Below are positions 15,752 to 24,066 of a stretch of 64,000 nucleotides of DNA, one piece after another. The stretch is from a virus. A program made the position numbers and the translations under genes. Every line of letters starts with the position of its first letter. Within the stretch, counting starts at the first letter, position 1. The notes beneath the pieces were generated by a model that did not search any database, was not told the origin of the DNA, and was given only the letters and a program-made list of their open reading frames with translations. The stretch covers positions 1-64,000 of the IMG/VR virus record IMGVR_UViG_3300020204_000009. The stretch is one strand, 5' to 3'.

Positions 15752-16624
15752 CTATGATTTTTTACGTACTAGTTCAGCTTCAAGTTGTTCTACCGAGAGT
15801 TCGCTGAGCATCACGTCGGCGGTCTTTTCGTATGGCTGCATTCGCATATCACTGACTTCGATGATGCCATCAACGACCGTTTCGACGGCTCCGTGAAAAA
15901 TCGTTGGGTATTTCTCTTTGAGGATCAAATAAATCTGCTCAAAGACGAGCCTGATTTCCCATTCTGAATGGCGACCGGTCCGTATCATGACCGTATGACG
16001 CAGGGTTCGCAAGTTAGTTGAAAACCCGATTTCGTTTGTTTGACCGTTGGGGGTGATTCTTCGAAGAGCGGATGTGATCTTTTTCTTGGTGGTGAAATCG
16101 CTCATTTGGTCCAATTGCATTTTTTGGACCATGCTGGTATACTTCCCTTCGAGATAATACTGGATCTCTCGGAAATCTTCTCTGACTGCTTCAAGAATAG
16201 GATCGAAAACAATATCGATCTCGTCCAGTCGAATATAGCGGCCACTATTCTGAGAGAATGCGGTGCCGATACGGTGGCGGACCAACTCGTGGGTAAAGAC
16301 GCGGCTACAGTCGGCGATGAGAAAATTGAATCCGACGTGCTCGAAGATCGACCCATGTCCTACGTCGAAGCAACCTTTGAGATTGTCGGAAATGTCGCGG
16401 ACGCGAGTGATATTAGCGTTTTTGCCGAGCGTGAGGCTCTTGTAGCACAATTTGGCGAACATGCTACAGAGGATTTCGGCGTTGGAGACACCAGCTTCTC
16501 TTGCTTCAATAACTGATTGCCAGAAATCCTCGTTGCCGCTGTCTTTCAGGTACCGTTGAATTTCGCTGTCATTGGTTTCTGTATACCCGACCCAATAGAC
16601 CTTTGGCGTTACAAGTTTACCCAT
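15752..16624 (-). CDS. thyX: Flavin-dependent thymidylate synthase (290 aa)
   Basis: The ThyX signature appears as ELVRHRIGTAFSQNSGRYIRL (116-130 core) with HGSIFEH at 90-96 and a downstream LRTLRHTVMIRTGRHSEWEIR helix. It converts dUMP to dTMP using FADH2 and methylene-tetrahydrofolate. Length is somewhat above the usual 220-250, with extra N-terminal residues. It lies upstream of dut and downstream of the RNase HI pair in one leftward unit. Confidence 0.9.
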   Translation of the reverse strand: MGKLVTPKVYWVGYTETNDSEIQRYLKDSGNEDFWQSVIEAREAGVSNAEILCSMFAKLCYKSLTLGKNANITRVRDISDNLKGCFDVGHGSIFEHVGFNFLIADCSRVFTHELVRHRIGTAFSQNSGRYIRLDEIDIVFDPILEAVREDFREIQYYLEGKYTSMVQKMQLDQMSDFTTKKKITSALRRITPNGQTNEIGFSTNLRTLRHTVMIRTGRHSEWEIRLVFEQIYLILKEKYPTIFHGAVETVVDGIIEVSDMRMQPYEKTADVMLSELSVEQLEAELVRKKS

Positions 16625-16859
16625 TGTCGATGCCGATTACAGTTAGTGTTCGTGTGTGGTTACTGTCTTGATGAGTGACCTTAATTACGCACGACTCAGA
16701 TATGCAGTCTAATTCAATGGAGACAAATGTAATGCCTGTGACTTCTTGGTCTAGGTCACTGTATACCTTGACTGTGTTCTCTGACACCTGCCCCGGATTC
16801 ATTTTCACTGAGTATGTTCGGGGGCTGGGAAGGTTGTAATCTGTTGCCCATATGACCAT
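16617..16859 (-). CDS. Small hypothetical protein (80 aa)
   Basis: The gene overlaps the end of RNase HI by 104 bases and thyX by 8 bases. The product is beta-rich with three cysteines (ELDCISESC among them). The long overlap means the RNase H tail and this protein's N-terminus are encoded in two frames. No family recognised. Confidence 0.55.
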   Translation of the reverse strand: MVIWATDYNLPSPRTYSVKMNPGQVSENTVKVYSDLDQEVTGITFVSIELDCISESCVIKVTHQDSNHTRTLTVIGIDNG

Positions 16860-17355
16860 TTCGGATCAATCTCCTCGCTTCTACGGCAAGTATGTCGCAT
16901 CGTTCGTTCAATTCATGTCCGGAATGGCCACGAATCCATCGCATCTTTATACTCTTTTGAATTCTGACTAGTTCGTCGATCTCTTGCCATAAATCGATGT
17001 TTTGGAGTTCGCCTTCTTTCCTTCTCCACCCTTTTTGTTTCCATCCAACCATCCAACCGTAATTGCCAAATCGAGGTTCGCCGCCTAGCCATTCTCCGAT
17101 GCTGTTGACAACATACTTGCTGTCTGAGTAAACTGTAACATCGCAGGGACGTTTGAGTAATTTAAGAGCTTCGATGACCCCGGTTAGCTCCATACGATTA
17201 TTGGTAGTTGAGAGATGCCCTCCTGACATTTCTATCTCATGAATTCTATCTGGTAGCTGATATTGTAATATAGCTCCCCAACCTCCCGGTCCGGGATTCG
17301 GCTCGCAGGCCCCATCAGTATAAATCACGACTTCAGAGATAAGAGCATGCCTCAT
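16756..17355 (-). CDS. rnhA: Ribonuclease HI (199 aa)
   Basis: The four catalytic acids are present: D14 in IYTDGACEPNPG, E56 in NNRMELTGVIEAL, D78 in VYSDSKYVVNS and D154 in GHSGHELNERCDILA. It cleaves RNA in RNA-DNA hybrids, removing primers. The catalytic domain ends near residue 162. The last 35 residues form an extra tail, rich in Ser/Pro/Asn, that overlaps the next gene. Three 15-bp repeats lie just upstream. Confidence 0.92.
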   Translation of the reverse strand: MRHALISEVVIYTDGACEPNPGPGGWGAILQYQLPDRIHEIEMSGGHLSTTNNRMELTGVIEALKLLKRPCDVTVYSDSKYVVNSIGEWLGGEPRFGNYGWMVGWKQKGWRRKEGELQNIDLWQEIDELVRIQKSIKMRWIRGHSGHELNERCDILAVEARRLIRNGHMGNRLQPSQPPNILSENESGAGVREHSQGIQ

Positions 17356-17370
17356 TTATTCATAACCAAA

Positions 17371-17415
17371 CCACCATGCAAATTTCCACCATGCAAATTT
17401 CCACCATGCAAATTT
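17371..17415. repeat. Three tandem 15-bp repeats (CCACCATGCAAATTT)
   Basis: Three exact copies lie in the divergent gap between rnhA and the rightward gene at 17515. Each carries ATGCAAAT. They end in an AT-rich stretch (AATAAAATACAGG). The arrangement resembles iterons or multiple operator sites for a regulator of either gene. Confidence 0.9.
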
Positions 17416-17514
17416 AATAAAATACAGGTGGATTCGTGACCAAATGACTTCATCGCAAGAAATGATTGATAACACTACTACGGTCTTTCAATCTCGTTAA
17501 CGGTGTAGATTCTT

Positions 17515-17769
17515 ATGCGTGCAATAGAAGCAATTAATTTAGATGATGGTTATTCTAGTATCATTATATTTGATAATAATCAAGTAATTTATGTTGATGG
17601 AAACAAAATGTTGACTCCGAGCGGACGTCGGGTTAGTTTTCATCTCACATTTAGTGATAATTTTAAAATTAGACAAGCCCATCCTAATGATATTGCTAAG
17701 ATACCTGATAATATTATGACGGCGTTCGGTTGGGATGAAAGATTTGGAGCTATAGATCAGAACATCTAA
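17515..17769 (+). CDS. Small hypothetical protein (84 aa)
   Basis: MRAIEAINLDDGYSS begins a small alpha/beta protein with a C-terminal FGWDERFGAID. It is AT-rich like the next rightward gene. The site before the ATG is weak. No family recognised. Confidence 0.5.
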   Translation: MRAIEAINLDDGYSSIIIFDNNQVIYVDGNKMLTPSGRRVSFHLTFSDNFKIRQAHPNDIAKIPDNIMTAFGWDERFGAIDQNI

Positions 17770-17884
17770 TCTTTATTGATGTCGTTAGAAGTCGTTATCC
17801 ATACCGATAGATATGCTATTGTACGACTTCAGAGATAAGTCTACTCACAATATTCTCCCAGTGCTCTTCTGGTAAAAATACGTT

Positions 17885-18364
17885 ATGAAATTGAGAACAA
17901 TATCAGAAAACAGCAACCGATCGGACCATGATATTGCCGGTTTTGAATTGGCTTTTGTTGGACCTAAAAGTCCAAAGTCATCTAGGAAACTTGGCGCATA
18001 TTTGCTACCGCATAATCTGGCAACCATCAACTGGGAATTAATTGATAATTTAGAATACTTTGAACGTTGCGTTGTTTACGACTTAACGCACGATCAAATA
18101 GCAATACCAGAAATACAATTATTAAAGAATGAATTTGTGAAACAAAGGGTTGATTCAGCGGAATTAATTATAGAATATAAAATCGATTTTATAGATGAAA
18201 TACAGAATCCTCATTGGAAAGGCTCTGTTGTCCCTGGCGTAAAGCATTCTGTTTCTAGTAGACAATCTAATTATTATAATTCATATTTACTTATAAACGG
18301 AAAAAAATTAAGGATTCCTAGCGAATATGGTTATGCTATTTTCTTAAAACACTTAGATAATTAA
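17885..18364 (+). CDS. Hypothetical protein (159 aa)
   Basis: The protein has mixed alpha/beta character with segments such as LATINWELIDNLEYFERCVVYDL and ELIIEYKIDFIDEI. It ends at the TAA just before the converging TAG-interrupted gene. No family recognised; its coding nature is supported by length in a region rich in stops. Confidence 0.6.
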   Translation: MKLRTISENSNRSDHDIAGFELAFVGPKSPKSSRKLGAYLLPHNLATINWELIDNLEYFERCVVYDLTHDQIAIPEIQLLKNEFVKQRVDSAELIIEYKIDFIDEIQNPHWKGSVVPGVKHSVSSRQSNYYNSYLLINGKKLRIPSEYGYAIFLKHLDN

Positions 18365-18643
18365 TCATTGTTGACGATATACATCATCTATCAGTTCTGT
18401 ACATGCGGCTTTTGGTTTAGGGGGAACGTTCTCTGCGATTTTTACTATTTCGCAAAGCACGCCCTTTTTATCTGTCCAAGTTCCGATAATAGCAATTAGC
18501 CCATCTCCGACCTCAACTGTAATTGAAAGTGATTCCGCTTTCTAAGCTACTTCGTCATCAACTTCCAAATACAGATGTCGAGTGATCAGATTCTTTCTAA
18601 GTTTACGTGAGATTTCTTGTTGGGTTACTGTGATGTATGGCAT
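18365..18643 (-). pseudogene. Small gene interrupted by TAG (33 + 58 codons)
   Basis: The frame starts MPYITVTQQEISRKLRK, reaches TAG at 18542-18544 after 33 codons, and stays open for 58 more codons with protein-like sequence (SLSITVEVGDGLIAIIGTW) to TGA at 18365. The ATG follows directly on the previous gene's stop. Either the gene is truncated or the stop is read through or is an error. No family recognised. Confidence 0.55.
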
Positions 18644-19105
18644 TTAAGACTCCATTCTTTGATATTCACGCATTATGTCGGCCTGAACTTCAAGATCACG
18701 TTCGCAGCGACGTATACGTTCGACTGGCCCGGCTGTTGAATCGTTGACGAATTTATCGTGATGGATGAGTTTCGTGAATAATTCGATGGCCAAATACAAT
18801 TTATCAATCGATCGTGGGTCGAATATATCAAAATGCTTAGTAGTGAATGATCCACGAGTATATTGAACTCTCCATCGCCAACCCAATGGTGCCAAGACCG
18901 TTGAGCATTCAATTCGCCCGTTCACAACGCACAGGACAATGGTATACTCTGTGGATATTCTGATATTACATTCTGATCTTAAATTAGGATTATATGCTTC
19001 TTGCTTTGTCACCGGGCTGAGGCGTACATTGTAGCCTTTTTCACGAAGATCCTGAGCGATACTGCTCAATATTAGATAATTTCCATTTTCCTGTTCTTGT
19101 ACCAT
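18644..19105 (-). CDS. Hypothetical protein (153 aa)
   Basis: The start MVQEQENGNY lies inside the end of the SPASM gene (34-base overlap); a TTG 14 codons later is an alternative. The product has a beta-rich middle (YTIVLCVVNGRIEC) and a helical, charged C-terminus. It belongs to the leftward cluster with the radical-SAM genes. No family recognised. Confidence 0.55.
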   Translation of the reverse strand: MVQEQENGNYLILSSIAQDLREKGYNVRLSPVTKQEAYNPNLRSECNIRISTEYTIVLCVVNGRIECSTVLAPLGWRWRVQYTRGSFTTKHFDIFDPRSIDKLYLAIELFTKLIHHDKFVNDSTAGPVERIRRCERDLEVQADIMREYQRMES

Positions 19106-19392
19106 TCTTCGATGACTCGTTTCAACTCTTCGGGAGACACCAATTGCTTGTCTCCACACAATTGGCATGTTGGCTTTAAATTGCCAGTTAATAGACCTAA
19201 ACGATACGATTTCGCTTCTGCGTTGTTTAATACTTCGTCGAGAGACTTGTCATTTATTGATCCGACTGGTGTGGGGTAGCAGCAGAGATGAACTTCACCA
19301 CTGGCTCGAATAAAGGCTTTGGCCCATGGGTCGATACACAACCGGGTTTGGCCTTCTTGCGGTTTTTGTGAATAGATGCGTAGTGCAGTCAT
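19072..19392 (-). CDS. Stand-alone SPASM-type iron-sulfur domain (106 aa)
   Basis: The cysteines C19, C37, C38, C76 and C79, in RLCIDPWAKAF, GEVHLCCYP and TCQLCGDK, match the SPASM/twitch auxiliary cluster domain usually fused behind a radical-SAM domain. Its ATG overlaps the stop of the radical-SAM gene by ATGA. The two gene products, 264 and 106 residues, together make a normal-length radical-SAM/SPASM enzyme. It likely works as a complex with that protein. Confidence 0.7.
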   Translation of the reverse strand: MTALRIYSQKPQEGQTRLCIDPWAKAFIRASGEVHLCCYPTPVGSINDKSLDEVLNNAEAKSYRLGLLTGNLKPTCQLCGDKQLVSPEELKRVIEEWYKNRKMEII

Positions 19393-20183
19393 GATACGTG
19401 TACCGGAATGGCCCAGTGAGCTTGCCCTGTTTGAATCTTATGATTCAAACTATCTAGAATTCCTTGTTTAATATCGCAAACAATTCCATTTTGAAGACAG
19501 TGTGCTTCAATTTCAGTGAATATTTCTAACGCCCGTTTGCAATCATCGACGGGCATTTCAGCCACATGTTGAACTTCCAATGCTCCCTTCGGTGTCGGTC
19601 CGACCCCAAGGTTACAAAAGGTCATCGCATGGATACCAAGTCCAATTCCACAATGGACCAAATCAAGTAGGCCCATCATGCTTTTGTCACAAACCACAAT
19701 GCTCCATGAGATCTTTGGATCTCTGCCCATCACTCTCGCCCGCGTCGCCACACGAATGAGATTGTATAGCACGTTTCGAATATCCCCTCCACGGCGTAGC
19801 TTACTGAATAGTTCGACATCGATGGTATCCAAACTGACAGTCACGCCTGTCATGCGGCTAAGAAAGTCAATCTCGCGATCATCGTATGTCTTTGAGAGGT
19901 TTGTGCAGATTGAGACTCCGATACCAGCGTCGAATAGTTTATCAGCATAATCACACCAACCGTCGATCATGGTGGTTTCACCGTGACCATGAATATGGAC
20001 TACGAACGGTTCTAGTGCTTTGATCTCATCGATAAGTCGATGGGCCAATCCGGAATTCAGTGTAAGAAACTGCCATGACGGTTGGCTAACAAGACAGTAT
20101 GAACATCTCATGTTACAATCGGTCGTTATCTCGATCATAACGTGATATAAGTTCTTAACTTCCAGCATTTCGTCTATGTTCAT
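19389..20183 (-). CDS. Radical SAM protein (264 aa)
   Basis: The Fe-S motif is C23-NMR-C27-SY-C30 within IEITTDCNMRCSYC. HIHGHGETTM and TNLSKTYDDREIDFL follow, then VTVSLDTID, as in MoaA/SPASM-type enzymes. There is no auxiliary cluster in the chain; it is in the next gene. It overlaps its neighbours on both sides by ATGA. It might modify a peptide or carbohydrate, or mature the sulfatase at 13.8 kb; the substrate is not known. Confidence 0.8.
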   Translation of the reverse strand: MNIDEMLEVKNLYHVMIEITTDCNMRCSYCLVSQPSWQFLTLNSGLAHRLIDEIKALEPFVVHIHGHGETTMIDGWCDYADKLFDAGIGVSICTNLSKTYDDREIDFLSRMTGVTVSLDTIDVELFSKLRRGGDIRNVLYNLIRVATRARVMGRDPKISWSIVVCDKSMMGLLDLVHCGIGLGIHAMTFCNLGVGPTPKGALEVQHVAEMPVDDCKRALEIFTEIEAHCLQNGIVCDIKQGILDSLNHKIQTGQAHWAIPVHVS

Positions 20184-21247
20184 GATCGTGAAACCATTGT
20201 CCCAGGAAAGATCTGGTTTTTGGCAATATAGGCTCTAACTGTTTCGATTTGATTCATTTGCTGCGGGGGCAGGACCGATGAATCAAAGGCACCGCAAGCC
20301 GTGATAACGAAATCAAGCTCGTCGATACCTAATTCCTTGGCTATTCGTTGAGCTTCATTCAGTTGTTCAATCGATTCTGTTGTGTTGAACAGAATATATT
20401 TCCAGCGGATCGTGCATTTCGCTCCGAGTTGTCGTTTGCGGCTTGCGGCGACGCCCATAAACGCGACCGCTTTGTCCCAATTGCCTTTGCGTCGGTATGT
20501 TGCATACGCTTCTTTTGATGAGCCGTCGATAGAGCAATTTAATCTGTCGAATAACAAGTATGCGTCATTGAATTCTTGATTGGCATTGGTATCCATTGAT
20601 TGGGCTATAAAATGCTCATGTGCGTACCGGATCATATCCGGCAGCGATTTGTTTAGAGTTGGCTCACCTTTGCCACAATATTGGATTCGCTTAATTTCGA
20701 CACTGTGCTTCTTCGCACAATCGAGCATATGTCTAAACCATTCGACAGGAAACAAATATGGCGGTTTTTCAGTCGTGAGGGAAGATTTATGGATTCCGTG
20801 GACACAACCGGGGCATCGAAGGCTGCATGGAAACGATGGCTCTAACTGGATTTCGCTGATTTTGTCTATGCTGCCCAAAGCCCAATCGCGTGACACGCTG
20901 GTCTTCTTCAGTGATTTGTAGGCCGCACTCGATTGATGTTGAACATTATTGGCTGGTTCTGAATCTTTATATCGTTGAAAACGCCGTTCCCCGGCAGTAA
21001 GCAGGCAACAACAACCGGCACATTCAGGGATATAATATTGACTTGATTCTAGAACATCAAGCCGCATTTTCCTCATTTCTTCCGAATTAACAATGTCTGT
21101 GATAAAATCGGAATTGATGAAATCTTGTTGGACTACAGTATGTGTCTCACCTCCGTCACACCAGCATGGGACGCGACCATTTGCTTTGACATAAACTCGA
21201 TTCCACGCCCAACAATGGAGTCGATGTTCAAGGATTGGTAATAGCAT
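20180..21247 (-). CDS. Radical SAM protein with N-terminal SPASM-like domain (355 aa)
   Basis: The order of domains is reversed. SPASM-like cysteines (C12, C28, C30, C76, C79-C81) come first, then the radical-SAM motif C141-SLR-C145-PG-C148, QYCGKGEPTLNKS and LNCSIDGSSKEAY. The ATG at 21247 is preceded by CAGAGGTGCT and overlaps the glycosyltransferase gene by 20 bases; the longer upstream frame runs through that gene and is not used. It sits in the glycan cluster, so it may alter a sugar or a glycan-linked peptide. Confidence 0.72.
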   Translation of the reverse strand: MLLPILEHRLHCWAWNRVYVKANGRVPCWCDGGETHTVVQQDFINSDFITDIVNSEEMRKMRLDVLESSQYYIPECAGCCCLLTAGERRFQRYKDSEPANNVQHQSSAAYKSLKKTSVSRDWALGSIDKISEIQLEPSFPCSLRCPGCVHGIHKSSLTTEKPPYLFPVEWFRHMLDCAKKHSVEIKRIQYCGKGEPTLNKSLPDMIRYAHEHFIAQSMDTNANQEFNDAYLLFDRLNCSIDGSSKEAYATYRRKGNWDKAVAFMGVAASRKRQLGAKCTIRWKYILFNTTESIEQLNEAQRIAKELGIDELDFVITACGAFDSSVLPPQQMNQIETVRAYIAKNQIFPGTMVSRS

Positions 21248-22205
21248 AGCACCTCTGTAGTTCGTCCCATATCGTACTACAGAAACGATCCCATGTGTAA
21301 TGAGTTTCGATCTTTTTTCTAGCCACAATCGAGCGTGCTCGCAAGACATCAGACGGCACGTGCAGCAAGTCAGTGATAATTTTGACAGTTTCATCTACGC
21401 TGTTGAGCGTCAATGAAGTGAACATGGAATCGTTATAATATCCAGATTGTGGAGTGCATGCTGGGATGAGACCCCAAGCAGTTGACTCTAACAACGTTGT
21501 GGGGTTAGCATCTGAGATACTGGTATTGATAAAAATATCGCATTCATTCACGATCGTCTGTGCCAAGGTTCGGTCTAATACGACCCACCCAACTGTTTTT
21601 ACATTAGGCAGCCTGGCTAGCGGTGATTCGCCATCGCCCCCATACCAGTGTAGTTGCACTGTCGGTAATCGCTTCATTACTTCATACATGAACCCAAGAT
21701 TCTTCTGTGGCATATTGCTGCCGATATAGACCAATCTCCGATGTCCCACTTCGTTGAAATGCGTCTTAAGATATGGATAAATATTAGTATCAACAGCCAT
21801 ATCGACCCGCGTGATCTTCGGCTTCCAATGGACGAACGGTGTTCGTTCGATGGTGTCGTACCAGTATGGGCCGCAAATTGAAAACACTTTATCAGCCGCT
21901 TGCGTTAGATGATCAAACGGCATATTATCTTGGACGCGGACTGTATGCAGTGGATGAATTGTGCATCTTAAACGGCATTTCTTGCCCGAAGCGAAGAATC
22001 GCTGCACTGTGGTGCTTGGATCGTAATGGGGGTGTCCAATGAAAATGTCGTCTGGTTCCACATCGACATCGACATGGCTGTCCCATGTGTAGTATTGCAC
22101 GTCTGCTCGTGCTTTCATGTAATAATATAGATGATGTGTAATTGAATATGGAGATTGAATTCGTGGATCATCTGGCGATCCGGCATAAACAAAATGAACT
22201 CTCAT
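21228..22205 (-). CDS. GT4-type glycosyltransferase (325 aa)
   Basis: The C-terminal Rossmann half has LVYIGSNMPQKNLGF, VQLHWYGGDGE and the donor-binding SDANPTTLLESTAWGLIP, as in GT-B retaining enzymes of family GT4. The N-terminal half is shorter than average. It likely transfers a sugar from a nucleotide donor to a growing glycan. It lies upstream of, and overlaps, the SPASM-radical-SAM gene. Confidence 0.8.
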   Translation of the reverse strand: MRVHFVYAGSPDDPRIQSPYSITHHLYYYMKARADVQYYTWDSHVDVDVEPDDIFIGHPHYDPSTTVQRFFASGKKCRLRCTIHPLHTVRVQDNMPFDHLTQAADKVFSICGPYWYDTIERTPFVHWKPKITRVDMAVDTNIYPYLKTHFNEVGHRRLVYIGSNMPQKNLGFMYEVMKRLPTVQLHWYGGDGESPLARLPNVKTVGWVVLDRTLAQTIVNECDIFINTSISDANPTTLLESTAWGLIPACTPQSGYYNDSMFTSLTLNSVDETVKIITDLLHVPSDVLRARSIVARKKIETHYTWDRFCSTIWDELQRCYAITNP

Positions 22206-22288
22206 GGTTGCTTCTCGATTGGGCAGTGTTCTGGGTACGGCCTTATTGCGTGTCTGATGAATCGTTAGCCACGCATCACAGATACGAT

Positions 22289-22322
22289 ATTGAATCCGAA
22301 TTTTCTCAAAATCGGATTCAAT
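22289..22322. terminator. 11-bp inverted repeat between glycosyltransferase genes
   Basis: ATTGAATCCGA and its exact complement flank a 12-base loop. It divides the glycan cluster into two possible transcripts. No T-run follows on the minus strand, so it could instead be a processing or regulatory site. Confidence 0.5.
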
Positions 22323-22349
22323 AAGATTTTAGGATGGTACGATGATTTT

Positions 22350-23369
22350 TCATGCCTGATGCTCCTTCAGCATGTTGATATATGCATCTATGTTGTCATC
22401 ATGCCAAAAGATCTTTCCTGTTGCCCTGATTGGAGCACTTGTCACTGCTGGGCTGTTGGTGACTTCGAACCATCTGATGTCTTTTTTGCACCAATTAGTG
22501 TTACAAGCATTGGATAGACCGCTCGAAACACTGAAGAATGCCTGACAATGATTGAACAATTCGGCGCATTCTCTGAGTGTCAGATTACCGACAAAAAAGA
22601 CATTATCAGGAGCTAGTCGCTTTAGTTCTTGCACGTCGTAATTGTCATTCTTACGACTAATGAACAAGTTAGTAGCTCCGTCGAGCAGATGCTTAGCAAC
22701 CCGCATTGTCCATTCTGGCGTCCAAAAGCTTTGCCCAGACTCTCCGTGCACTTCCATTAGGATATTTCGGCAATTGGCCATGTTTGGAATGCGACTTCTA
22801 AAATCTCTCACCTTCGCGATTTCTTCTTGGGTTAACTTCAATATTGATTCGATTGGCCATTCATATGGGATGTTGGCGTGTTCTAGTGCCCGCATCCACG
22901 CACAGATTAGATTATCGCCTAATTCTGGGTGCTTCAGGCTGTTCCAATTTCCGTGGTTAAACATCGGATGTGGCGAAAATGTTTGATCATATCCTCTTCC
23001 GACTAGATGGTCTGGAATCACCAATGCGAGGTGCAGAGCCGTGTCTTTGGTGTCGGCTGGATATTGAATCACATTTGTAATATGTGGGTTGTTATGAAAT
23101 GCCGAACCATATAATGTAGATGTGTGAACATCAATAATACAATCTGGATATGCCTGTTTGATAGGTCGAAGCATCAATGTACTATTGATATTGTCTCCCC
23201 ACGACCCGGTTTGAATAATCGCGATCTTTGATCGTTTTTCCGATGCGGAATATATCGGAACCACCTGTGAAACGGTTGACTTAGGAAGAATTACTTTTTT
23301 CTTGCCAATCGATTTCTGAATGATCGGTTGTCGTTTGTTTGATACCGTTGGATTAGTCTGGTGTCGCAA
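22350..23369 (-). CDS. GT9/heptosyltransferase-like protein (339 aa)
   Basis: IAIIQTGSWGDNINSTLMLRPIKQ is the N-terminal glycine-rich start of GT9 (ADP-heptose:LPS) enzymes, and VFFVGNLTLRECAELFNHCQAFFSVSSGL is the family's C-terminal donor region. The basic first 40 residues are an extra extension. It overlaps the preceding GT2 gene by 17 bases. Confidence 0.75.
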   Translation of the reverse strand: MRHQTNPTVSNKRQPIIQKSIGKKKVILPKSTVSQVVPIYSASEKRSKIAIIQTGSWGDNINSTLMLRPIKQAYPDCIIDVHTSTLYGSAFHNNPHITNVIQYPADTKDTALHLALVIPDHLVGRGYDQTFSPHPMFNHGNWNSLKHPELGDNLICAWMRALEHANIPYEWPIESILKLTQEEIAKVRDFRSRIPNMANCRNILMEVHGESGQSFWTPEWTMRVAKHLLDGATNLFISRKNDNYDVQELKRLAPDNVFFVGNLTLRECAELFNHCQAFFSVSSGLSNACNTNWCKKDIRWFEVTNSPAVTSAPIRATGKIFWHDDNIDAYINMLKEHQA

Positions 23370-24066
23370 GGTCGATATCTCTCAATAGTTGTCCGGTTGA
23401 TGGATCGTGTCTACGTTCTAATGATTCGGCAGAAAGGTAATATAATGCCAAATCATCAGAAATAAGCCCAAATTGTTCTCCGCCAGCATGAAATTTTTCC
23501 CACAATCTGGCATCGCCAATCACACGATAATTACCAAAGTACCCATATTTTTTATGCAATTCTCGCCTCCATATCGGGCACGGTCCGGCAGTCGATAGTG
23601 GATATGGATGGGCCGGGATTTTGTCGTGCGGTGTCCAATCAGGCCAAAGCTGATTCGGAGTGTGTGTCATGAGGATTCCGGTTGACACAATTCCTACATC
23701 GGGATGCTGGTCGAGATAGTCACAGCATCTTTCAAGATATGTCGGATGCCATTGATCGTCGGCGTTATAATTGGTAATATATCGCGATTTTGTCCGCTTG
23801 ATACCAACGTTCCAACTTGGATATAGTAAGATAGGCTCGTCGAATACTATGTTGATGACGTTTGAGCGTTCAGCCGCAAATGCGTCGCACAACGCAGATT
23901 CATTCTCATGATTTTGGCAATTCAGGAAAACCACTAATGAATCGTCGATTATCGTTTGCAGTTTAAGCGATTCAATCTTGGATTTTATGAATTTCCCAGA
24001 TTTGTAGAGAGCGACTAATACTACGACTCTAGGCTCTTTTTCAATTCTTGATGATTGTGAACCCAT
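23353..24066 (-). CDS. GT2 glycosyltransferase (237 aa)
   Basis: VVVLVALYKSGKFIKSKIESL begins the GT-A fold and ITNYNADDQWHPTYLERC provides the donor-binding acidic residues. The ATG at 24066 is preceded by ACAAGGATATCGT. It is an inverting GT2-like enzyme with an unknown sugar. It overlaps both neighbours, consistent with one transcript. Confidence 0.8.
   Translation of the reverse strand: MGSQSSRIEKEPRVVVLVALYKSGKFIKSKIESLKLQTIIDDSLVVFLNCQNHENESALCDAFAAERSNVINIVFDEPILLYPSWNVGIKRTKSRYITNYNADDQWHPTYLERCCDYLDQHPDVGIVSTGILMTHTPNQLWPDWTPHDKIPAHPYPLSTAGPCPIWRRELHKKYGYFGNYRVIGDARLWEKFHAGGEQFGLISDDLALYYLSAESLERRHDPSTGQLLRDIDLATPD

Noticed and set aside
17445-17510. Terminator or riboswitch between the 15-bp repeats and the 17515 gene
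   Set aside because: Short complementary pieces (CTAC/GTAG, GGT/ACC) exist but no stable stem or T-run could be built.
8354-18643. Recoding of TAG or TGA in this genome
   Set aside because: TAG and TGA both end intact genes (for example TAG for 4771-5115 and 5549-5869, TGA for 888-1229). The interrupted genes contain all three stop types plus frameshifts, which fits decay or errors rather than a changed code.
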